This document shows positions 1 through 4,755 of a DNA stretch of 5,085 bases, piece after piece. Location of the stretch: assembly GCA_018609965.1 (NCBI GenBank), contig JAHENP010000173.1, positions 1-5,085 on the forward strand, read 5' to 3'. Origin of the DNA: Haloferacaceae archaeon (GTDB lineage: Archaea; Halobacteriota; Halobacteria; Halobacteriales; Haloferacaceae). A model generated the notes under the pieces. It did no database searches, had not been told where the DNA came from, and worked only from the letters and a program-made list of their open reading frames with translations. Position 1 is the stretch's first letter; each line of letters opens with the position of its first letter. The position numbers and the translations under genes were made by a program.

Positions 1-399
1 CCGGTGTCGACGATCCACTACCGGCTCAACAACCTCCGGGAGGCGGGCGTGATCGAGAACGACCTGTACGATCTCGATCTCGACGAACTGGGGTTGGGTG
101 TGACGGTCGTGTTGGAGGTGTTGACCAGCTACGACGACGGCCACGAGGCGATGGGCGAGGAGATCGCCGGCGTCGAGGGGGTGACGAAGGTGTTCTTCAC
201 GATGGGGGAGACGGACTTCGTCGTGCTCGCGCGGCTCCCCGACAGCGACGACGTCGAACGGCTGATCTCCGACTTCGAGGCGCTCGATCACGTCGACCGG
301 ACGAACTCCACGTTCGTCGTCGCCCGCGAACGCGACACGAGTCGACCCCTCCAGAGCTACTCGGAAGGCTCACTCGTCGAGGCGTTGGTCGAGGAGTAG
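1..399 (+). CDS. Lrp/AsnC-family transcriptional regulator (5' end outside window)
   Basis: This is a DNA-binding regulator of the Lrp/AsnC (feast/famine) family, which in archaea usually controls amino-acid or central metabolic genes. The frame is open to the first base of the window (CCG, then GTG). The in-frame GTG at position 4 lies inside the HTH, so the true start is upstream and the N-terminal helices are missing. The visible part begins in the recognition helix (VSTIHYRLNNLREAGVIEN). A RAM-type ligand-binding and oligomerisation domain follows at about residues 30-110 counted from position 4, with the conserved small-molecule-binding turn MGETDFVVLARL. An acidic tail ends at TAG 397-399. 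Its stop faces the stop of the small membrane protein with only 5 bases between, so the two are convergent. The family call is firm. Its regulon, and any role in the neighbouring cassette, cannot be read from sequence. Confidence 0.9.
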   Translation, partial: PVSTIHYRLNNLREAGVIENDLYDLDLDELGLGVTVVLEVLTSYDDGHEAMGEEIAGVEGVTKVFFTMGETDFVVLARLPDSDDVERLISDFEALDHVDRTNSTFVVARERDTSRPLQSYSEGSLVEALVEE

Positions 400-404
400 C
401 CGGC

Positions 405-638
405 TCACTCGTCGGCGGAAGAAGACGGTGGGAGGCCGTACCGCCGGGTGTAGGTCACGAGGCCGACGAGACCGAGTAAGAGACAGACGCCGGCGGCTAC
501 GTCAGTCACGACACCCTCGTACGCGGCTGGAGTGTCGTTTGCCAGGTAGATTCCGACGAGCCCGAGAACTGCCGACAGTTTCCCCCAGACCCATCGTACG
601 GTGTCGGAGCTGCGCTGGTCCGAAAGATCTATTGTCAT
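405..638 (-). CDS. Small two-helix membrane protein, candidate immunity/partner of the upstream exported peptide
   Basis: This is a 77-residue protein that I do not recognise as a named family. I prefer the ATG at 638-636 (MTIDLSDQ) because it sits one base after the TGA of the upstream gene (TGA-A-ATG). An in-frame GTG at 647 would add three residues and overlap that gene by 8 bases. There is a short polar N-terminus, then two hydrophobic segments, about residues 19-32 (KLSAVLGLVGIYLAN region) and 44-63 (DVAAGVCLLLGLVGLV). These are followed by the positive patch TYTRRYGL and a polar Ser/Asp/Glu tail, so both ends probably face the cytoplasm (inference). The stop-start junction implies co-transcription and probably translational coupling with the halocin-like gene. 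Small membrane proteins beside bacteriocin-like genes often give self-protection or help export, and that is the basis for the suggested role. There is no motif proof. Confidence 0.72.
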   Translation of the reverse strand: MTIDLSDQRSSDTVRWVWGKLSAVLGLVGIYLANDTPAAYEGVVTDVAAGVCLLLGLVGLVTYTRRYGLPPSSSADE

Positions 639-639
639 T

Positions 640-1419
640 TCATCCACACTTAGGTGCCGCGACGGACCCTATCGGATTCCACCAAGCAGACACGTAGTAC
701 TCGTACACCCAGTTGTCAGTGGAACACCCGTTAAGCCAGTCAGTGACGACTAGCTCCACGAACTGTTCCGCAACGCATCCCTTAGCGGCGATCACGGTGG
801 CCGGGAGGAGAATGTCGTCAACGAAACCGATTCCCGTCGCGTCGTTGGCGAGAATGAACGCGTTCGCAAAAGCAATAACTTTACATATCTCCTCGCTGTC
901 GTAGACTCCGTCGCAGTTCCACCCCGGTATATCGTACCGACAGTTCGCGTTTGCGACGACATCGGTCGTCTTTGATGTCGTGTTCATCGCATCAGGGGCG
1001 TCATCACCTCCCGCGTTGAACAACACGTCAACGTTCTGGTTGCGAACCCGTGCGCGCAACCCAGTCGCGGTTGACTCCGCACTGAACCGACCGTCGCTCT
1101 TGAGAGGAACTGCCAGTGCGAACCCAGACTCACCACGCCGCCGAAGCGCCGCGGCACGACCGAAGTCCAGCAGGTCGCGGAGAGAATCCCCAGTGTCTCG
1201 GTAGTACTGACGACGAGCCTCTTCGAAGGACTCACTCTCAACAACGGCTGCAACTTCGCGGTCGGCCGCGTCTGACGTGCTGATCTCCTCGCTGTCCGGG
1301 GCTGCTGCGGCAAGCCCCGAGACACCGAATGTGGTGGCTGTCGCACCCATCGTCGACAGTACACCACGTCTACTCAGCTTCGATACCTCCAGTCTATCGC
1401 GTCCGCTGTCTTCGGACAT
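640..1419 (-). CDS. Tat-exported cysteine-containing precursor, halocin C8-like (putative)
   Basis: This is a 259-residue secreted protein counted from the ATG at 1419. A GTG at 1425 in the same frame would add two residues, but the ATG gives the more usual start (MSEDSGRD). The N-terminus has a twin-arginine motif (SRRGVL), a mildly hydrophobic stretch and an Ala-rich end (SGLAAAAP) without a lipobox cysteine, so export by Tat and signal-peptidase cleavage is likely. A charged region follows (SFEEARRQYYRDTGDSL), then a beta-like stretch (GFALAVPLKSDGRF). The last ~100 residues hold all six cysteines (positions 160, 169, 179, 215, 232 and 258 from the ATG), a hydrophobic Gly/Ala core and an aromatic segment ending WWNP. 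A Tat leader, pro-region and Cys-rich hydrophobic C-terminus match the design of halocin C8 precursors, where the C-terminal peptide is the antimicrobial part. Direct sequence similarity is not obvious to me. It could instead be another secreted disulfide protein. GC content is low compared with neighbours. Confidence 0.6.
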   Translation of the reverse strand: MSEDSGRDRLEVSKLSRRGVLSTMGATATTFGVSGLAAAAPDSEEISTSDAADREVAAVVESESFEEARRQYYRDTGDSLRDLLDFGRAAALRRRGESGFALAVPLKSDGRFSAESTATGLRARVRNQNVDVLFNAGGDDAPDAMNTTSKTTDVVANANCRYDIPGWNCDGVYDSEEICKVIAFANAFILANDATGIGFVDDILLPATVIAAKGCVAEQFVELVVTDWLNGCSTDNWVYEYYVSAWWNPIGSVAAPKCG

Positions 1420-1446
1420 CTGCACCAGAGAATTAGACTAGAAAGA

Positions 1447-1452
1447 CATAAG
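1447..1452 (-). promoter_or_regulatory. Possible TATA-like element for the halocin-like gene
   Basis: On the minus strand, CTTATG is centred about 30 bases upstream of the ATG at 1419. This is where an archaeal TATA box would give a leaderless or near-leaderless transcript, common in haloarchaea. No clear Shine-Dalgarno sequence precedes the ATG, which fits. A second, better TATA-like string (TTTTATAG) lies further up at about 1486-1492, shared with the opposite promoter. The choice between them is uncertain. Confidence 0.3.
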
Positions 1453-1485
1453 ACTTTTCTCTTTCTTCTAAACATGCCAATAGAC

Positions 1486-1492
1486 TATAAAA
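1486..1492 (+). promoter_or_regulatory. TATA box of the helicase gene
   Basis: TATAAAA at 1486-1492 is a textbook archaeal TATA box in a 60-base stretch that is only about 28% GC. A start site about 25 bases downstream would leave a leader of roughly 25 bases before the ATG at 1539. That leader contains AAAAAGGGA at 1524-1532, at best a weak ribosome-binding site. Because the string is nearly symmetric it may also serve the divergent gene. Confidence 0.5.
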
Positions 1493-1538
1493 TTCTAATC
1501 AAGATACAGAAAATGTTTGGGTCAAAAAGGGAACGCGC

Positions 1539-3449
1539 ATGAGCAGTGATTTCAGCCAGGGTGCATGCTCACCAGTGAGAGTGACACCCTCACGCATCCC
1601 GACCGAGTTTCCAGCCCCCAGCCACCGCGGGAACCAACGGCAGGCACTGTGTGACATCCGGGACGCGTTCGCCGCCGGCAACGACGTCGTGCTCGTCCGG
1701 GCGCCCACCGGCAGCGGGAAGTCGTTGCTCGCTCGGGCCGTCGCGGGCGCGGCCCGCACCCCCGCGGAGGCGGAGCCGGCAGAGCCGACGGGCGCCTACT
1801 ACACCACGCCACAGGTGTCACAACTCGACGACGTGGCCGACGACGAGCTGTTGGACGACCTGCAGGTGATCCGCGGGAAATCAAACTACACCTGTATCCT
1901 GCCGGGTGAGGAGACGACCTCGGTGAACCGTGCGCCGTGTGCCCGCGAGCAGGGGTACGACTGCTCGGTGAAACACCGGTGTCCGTACTACTCGGCGCGG
2001 GCGGTCGCCGCCAACCGCGAAATCGCGGCGACGACGCTGGCGTACTTTATGCGAACGGCCGGCTCGGAGCTGTTCCGACAGCGCGACGTGGTGGTGATCG
2101 ACGAGGCCCACGGCCTCGCCGAGTGGGCGGAGATGTACGCGACGATCGAACTGTCGCCCCGCACCCTCCCCGTCTGGGGCGACCTACGCGTGCCGAACGT
2201 CCGGGACGCCGACGACACGCTCTCTCGGACGGTGCGGTTCGCGGAGTCGGTCGTCGGCGCCTGTGACCGCGCGTTAGAGGAGTTGCGGGCCCGACAGGAA
2301 CTCTCCCCTCGCGAGGCGACCCGGCGGGACCGACTCACCGAGCGGAAGTCCGAACTCGCGTGGTTCGTCCGCGACGCTCGCGACCCGGAGTCGCCGACCA
2401 CCTGGGTCGTCGACCAACCGGACGGCGCCGGCGGCACGGTCTCGGTGGTGCCGTTGGAGCCGGCGCGGTATCTCCGCCACACGGTGTGGGACCGCGGCCA
2501 GAAGTTCGCGTTGCTGTCGGCGACGATCCTCGACAAACGGTCGTTCTGTCGCGGGGTCGGGTTGGACCCCGCAGATGTCGCGCTGGTCGAGGTGGGCCAC
2601 ACGTTCCCCGTCGAGAACCGGCCGTTGTTCGACACCACCCGCGGGAAGATGACCTACGACCGCCGCGACCAGACGACGCCGGCGATCGCCCGGCTCTGTG
2701 TCCGGCTGATGGCGGCCCACCCCGACGAGAAGGGGTTGATCCACGCCCACTCCTACGACATCGCCCGCCGGCTGGCCGACCGGTTCGGCGACGCCGGCGT
2801 CGGCCCGCGCGTCCGCACCCACGGCCGGCAGGACCGGGACGAACAGTTGCAGCGGTGGCTCGCGACGGACGACCCGGAGGTGTTCGTCTCCGTCAAGATG
2901 GAGGAGGCGCTCGATCTGGCCGGGGCGTTGTGCCGCTGGCAGGTGTTGTGTAAGGCGCCGTACGCCAACACGAACGACTCCCGGGTCGCCCGTCGGCTGG
3001 AAAACGACCAGTGGGGGTGGTACTACCGCACGGCACTCCGAACGGTCATCCAAGCCTGCGGGCGGGTGGTGCGGTCGCCGGACGACTCCGGCGCGACGTA
3101 TCTCGCGGATGCCTCGTTGCTGGAGCTGTTCGACCGCGCGGCCAGCGACGTGCCGCCGTGGTTCCAAGAGCAGATCGACCGCATCTCGACGCCGTCGCTG
3201 CCGGCGTTCGACCCCGAGGCCGCACTCGCCGGCCACCCCGCGCCGCCGGCACCTGGCCGGTCACCCCGCGGCGGGGTCGGCGAGACAGGTGAGCGGGCGG
3301 GCGGCAGTGGGTCGGACGGCGACGGCGGTGGTCGCAGTGGATCGTCTCGACTGTCGTCTGACGGGTCGTCGGACGGGTCGACAGCCGGTGGGGCTGGAAC
3401 CGACGGAGACGACCACGACGATCACCCGTTGTCGGACGTGTGGGGCTGA
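1539..3449 (+). CDS. XPD/Rad3/DinG-type Fe-S superfamily 2 DNA helicase
   Basis: This is a 636-residue ATP-dependent helicase of the XPD/Rad3/DinG group, whose members unwind DNA 5'-to-3' in repair or replication-associated processes. The motifs come in order. HRGNQRQAL (29-37) is Q-motif-like. Walker A is RAPTGSGKS (54-62). Four cysteines, C119, C134, C142 and C148, have the spacing expected of the Fe-S cluster between motifs I and II. The DEAH box VVVIDEAH is at 184-191, and motif III LLSATI at 325-330. Helicase domain 2 has KGLIHAHSYDIA (398-409), a motif V region around E455-D459, and motif VI QACGRVVR (505-512). Residues ~195-315 occupy the place of the Arch domain. The last ~65 residues are a low-complexity Gly/Ser/Asp tail, probably disordered. 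The ATG at 1539 follows a good TATA box. The catalytic set looks complete, but the substrate and pathway cannot be decided. Confidence 0.92.
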   Translation: MSSDFSQGACSPVRVTPSRIPTEFPAPSHRGNQRQALCDIRDAFAAGNDVVLVRAPTGSGKSLLARAVAGAARTPAEAEPAEPTGAYYTTPQVSQLDDVADDELLDDLQVIRGKSNYTCILPGEETTSVNRAPCAREQGYDCSVKHRCPYYSARAVAANREIAATTLAYFMRTAGSELFRQRDVVVIDEAHGLAEWAEMYATIELSPRTLPVWGDLRVPNVRDADDTLSRTVRFAESVVGACDRALEELRARQELSPREATRRDRLTERKSELAWFVRDARDPESPTTWVVDQPDGAGGTVSVVPLEPARYLRHTVWDRGQKFALLSATILDKRSFCRGVGLDPADVALVEVGHTFPVENRPLFDTTRGKMTYDRRDQTTPAIARLCVRLMAAHPDEKGLIHAHSYDIARRLADRFGDAGVGPRVRTHGRQDRDEQLQRWLATDDPEVFVSVKMEEALDLAGALCRWQVLCKAPYANTNDSRVARRLENDQWGWYYRTALRTVIQACGRVVRSPDDSGATYLADASLLELFDRAASDVPPWFQEQIDRISTPSLPAFDPEAALAGHPAPPAPGRSPRGGVGETGERAGGSGSDGDGGGRSGSSRLSSDGSSDGSTAGGAGTDGDDHDDHPLSDVWG

Positions 3450-3491
3450 CGCGGCCCGCGGCGGCCGTGATACGGCTGATGGGTGTACGGT

Positions 3492-3872
3492 TCACTCCCG
3501 CTCGACATCGTCGAGAATCATCCGTTGGAACGCGAGGAGAACACGTTTCATCCCGTTGTCGTTGAGCCGGGTGTGTCGGTCGGCAACGTCCTCGCTTCCG
3601 ATGTTGAACGTTCCCCACGGCGTGACGACGGAGTCGTGTTTCAACGGAGGAGAAGCGTCTTCCGTCTGGTCTCTCGGCACGGTGACGGTCCAGTCGTGTG
3701 CGGCGTACTCGCCGGTCTCGTCTTTGGTGATCGTGACCAACGAGTAGATTCGACCGACGTTCGGGTGGCTCGGAGTTTTCATGCCGTCGATGACGACTGC
3801 CGACCGAGTTCCGGAGGACTGGTACGGGTCGTAGCTGAGGTTAACTACGTCTCGTTGTCGAAGTGCGACCAC
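3492..3872 (-). CDS. PemK/MazF-like protein, probable toxin of a type II toxin-antitoxin pair
   Basis: This 126-residue protein has the outline of the PemK/MazF (CcdB-fold) family, whose toxins are ribosome-independent mRNA endonucleases. The N-terminus LRQRDVVNLSYDPYQSSGTR corresponds to the family's R-G-D-V-V...DP...G..R strand-loop-strand. SAVVIDG follows as the next strand, then YSLVTIT (43-49) where the catalytic Thr/Ser is expected, and PLKHDSVVTPWGTF (76-89) like the family's L..S.V segment. The C-terminus is a helix (KRVLLAFQRMIL). R23 and the Thr in VTIT are candidate active-site residues by position only. The usual RGD turn is QRD here. The start is GTG 3872, since the frame closes at a TAG at 3893. 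The gene lies 60 bases downstream of the wHTH gene and runs convergent to the helicase with a 42-base gap. The family call is likely and toxicity is inferred. Confidence 0.7.
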   Translation of the reverse strand: MVALRQRDVVNLSYDPYQSSGTRSAVVIDGMKTPSHPNVGRIYSLVTITKDETGEYAAHDWTVTVPRDQTEDASPPLKHDSVVTPWGTFNIGSEDVADRHTRLNDNGMKRVLLAFQRMILDDVERE

Positions 3873-3895
3873 GTCGGCCGTGATAGCTATCTAGT

Positions 3896-3906
3896 CAAAA
3901 AGTTTG
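3896..3906 (-). promoter_or_regulatory. TATA-like element in the antitoxin-toxin gap
   Basis: On the minus strand, AAACTTTTTG is centred at about 3899, 27 bases upstream of the GTG at 3872. That is the classic position for a leaderless haloarchaeal transcript, and no Shine-Dalgarno sequence is seen before the GTG. It may give the toxin gene a promoter of its own besides read-through from the antitoxin gene. A U-rich run here could instead end the upstream transcript. Confidence 0.4.
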
Positions 3907-3932
3907 TTTTGTCGAAGGAAGAACTGCCACAG

Positions 3933-4343
3933 TTACGATAGCTCTTCGCTGATGTCGGTCAGTTCGGTGTCTACATCCGCGTCCGAGAGAGAGTCGCTCT
4001 CACCCTCCGAGAGTGTCGTCTCGTCGGCAGCGGCCGTCTTCTGGGCCATCTCCTGTTGGTGGGCACTACCGAGCGCGCGTTGGACGGCGGCAGCAGTCGT
4101 GTCGTCCCGCGGGAGGTAGTAGTGCCCGTTGGCGGTGGCCGCCGCCCCCATCTCCGCGAGACGACGGCAGACGGTCGGGGCGTTGTCTGCCGGGATCGAC
4201 GTGCGGTCGGCGATCTCGGTCGGCGTGAACGCGGTGTCGGGATTGCCGGCGAGAACACGCAACGCGGCCGCTTTCTGTGTTCCCGGAGTGATCGAGAACC
4301 CCGCTTCGGCTTGTGTCTCCAGTGCGGCGACTTCCATGGGCAT
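3933..4343 (-). CDS. Winged-helix (MarR-like) protein with acidic tail, probable antitoxin/autorepressor
   Basis: This is a 136-residue protein. The core (about 20-80) reads as a winged helix. GTQKAAALRVLAGNP is helix 1, FTPTEIADRTSI helix 2, PADNAPTVCRRLAEMGAA the recognition helix, and NGHYYLPR the wing. This pattern is typical of small haloarchaeal proteins annotated as MarR-family regulators, some of which sit beside PemK-like genes. The C-terminal ~35 residues are highly acidic (SEGESDSLSDADVDTELTD) and probably disordered, as in antitoxins that wrap their toxin. The start is ATG 4343, with a second ATG at 4337 (MPMEV). The gene stands directly upstream of the PemK-like gene on the same strand, the usual antitoxin-first order. 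Tandem 10-bp repeats lie 21-50 bases before the start and could be its operator. The wHTH call is good and the antitoxin role is inferred from context. Confidence 0.72.
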   Translation of the reverse strand: MPMEVAALETQAEAGFSITPGTQKAAALRVLAGNPDTAFTPTEIADRTSIPADNAPTVCRRLAEMGAAATANGHYYLPRDDTTAAAVQRALGSAHQQEMAQKTAAADETTLSEGESDSLSDADVDTELTDISEELS

Positions 4344-4363
4344 CGGTTATCTGTGTTTCTCTT

Positions 4364-4393
4364 TGTTGTCGACTGTTGTTAACCGTTGTTGTG
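4364..4393. repeat. Three phased 10-bp repeats, candidate operator of the toxin-antitoxin genes
   Basis: Three consecutive 10-base units are TGTTGTCGAC (4364), TGTTGTTAAC (4374) and CGTTGTTGTG (4384). Units 1 and 2 match at 8 of 10 positions and unit 3 keeps the GTTGTT core. The 10-bp period places each copy on about the same face of the helix. They lie 21-50 bases upstream of the ATG at 4343, where the TATA region of a short-leader transcript would be, so a bound repressor would block initiation. Autoregulation by the wHTH protein is an inference. Confidence 0.4.
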
Positions 4394-4480
4394 GTGCCGG
4401 GTGGCGTCTGGACGAGCGAGACAACGATCTCGTCACGGATCGTGGACAACGCCGCGCGGTCGATCACACCGCGGAGCGTG

Positions 4481-4507
4481 TGCGTCTCCGTGTGTTTCGG
4501 AGACGCA
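4481..4507 (-). terminator. Perfect 10-bp hairpin just after the small acidic gene
   Basis: TGCGTCTCCG (4481-4490) pairs perfectly with CGGAGACGCA (4498-4507) around a 7-base loop. On the minus strand it begins 8 bases after the TGA (4518-4516) of the small acidic gene, so it would form at the 3' end of the nmd3-containing transcript. No T-run follows on that strand. It is therefore either a 3'-end stabilising or processing stem or an unusual terminator, rather than a classical intrinsic one. Confidence 0.45.
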
Positions 4508-4515
4508 GCCACCAC

Positions 4516-4755
4516 TCAGATGGAGATACCGTCTGGAGCGTCGACACCGGGACGGTCGGCGTCGACGAACGACTCGGCCACGAGCGCCCGATTCGTCTGG
4601 TCGATTGTCAACGCGTCCGGCGACTCGACGCCGAACTCCGCCCGGCAGTCGGCCAACTGGTCACGTATCTCTCGGACCCGCTCGGCGAGTTCCTCCGTCG
4701 AGACGCGGTCGAGGATGTCCGCTGCCTCCCACTCCTCGCCGACCGCCTCGCTCAC
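4516..4755 (-). CDS. Small acidic hypothetical protein coupled to NMD3-like gene
   Basis: This is a 79-residue soluble acidic protein that I do not recognise. The middle (about 10-40, ADILDRVSTEELAERVREI) is predicted helical with a heptad-like spacing of Ile, Leu and Val. A short Pro/Gly-containing acidic tail ends in GISI. There is one cysteine (C37) and no membrane segment. The start is GTG 4755, which overlaps the TGA of the preceding NMD3-like gene in a GTGA junction (4-base overlap). This is a strong sign of one transcript and translational coupling. The overlap suggests a constitutive housekeeping partner role, but the function is unknown. A strong hairpin follows its stop. Confidence 0.75.
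   Translation of the reverse strand: MSEAVGEEWEAADILDRVSTEELAERVREIRDQLADCRAEFGVESPDALTIDQTNRALVAESFVDADRPGVDAPDGISI

Larger units (their letters stand above)
4344..4515. other. Spacer without a convincing gene; contains repeats and a hairpin
   Basis: These 172 bases separate the antitoxin-like gene from the small acidic gene, both on the minus strand. They contain the 10-bp tandem repeats at 4364-4393 and the hairpin at 4481-4507. The minus-strand frame starting GTG 4515 (MVAASPKHTETHTLRGV...) has strongly G/C-ending codons down to about 4395. It then runs into the antitoxin gene out of frame with normal coding, so it may be a coding relic rather than a gene. Confidence 0.5.

Noticed and set aside
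984..1367. Alternative minus-strand frame inside the halocin-like gene
   Set aside because: The product is basic and Ser/Arg-rich with no leader. The chosen frame has a Tat signal, a coherent cysteine pattern and a tight junction with the next gene.
2274..3236. Long minus-strand open frame of 320 codons opposite the helicase
   Set aside because: It lies antisense to a gene with complete helicase motifs. Its product is Arg/Gln/Val-rich without recognisable domains, as expected for a frame shadow in GC-rich DNA.
3464..3476. GCCGT-GAT-ACGGC hairpin between the convergent helicase and PemK-like genes, considered as a terminator
   Set aside because: The stem has only five base pairs with a three-base loop and no T-run on either strand. 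That is too weak in GC-rich DNA.
3483..3941. Plus-strand open frame opposite the PemK-like gene
   Set aside because: It has no family resemblance, whereas the opposite strand shows PemK-type segments in order.
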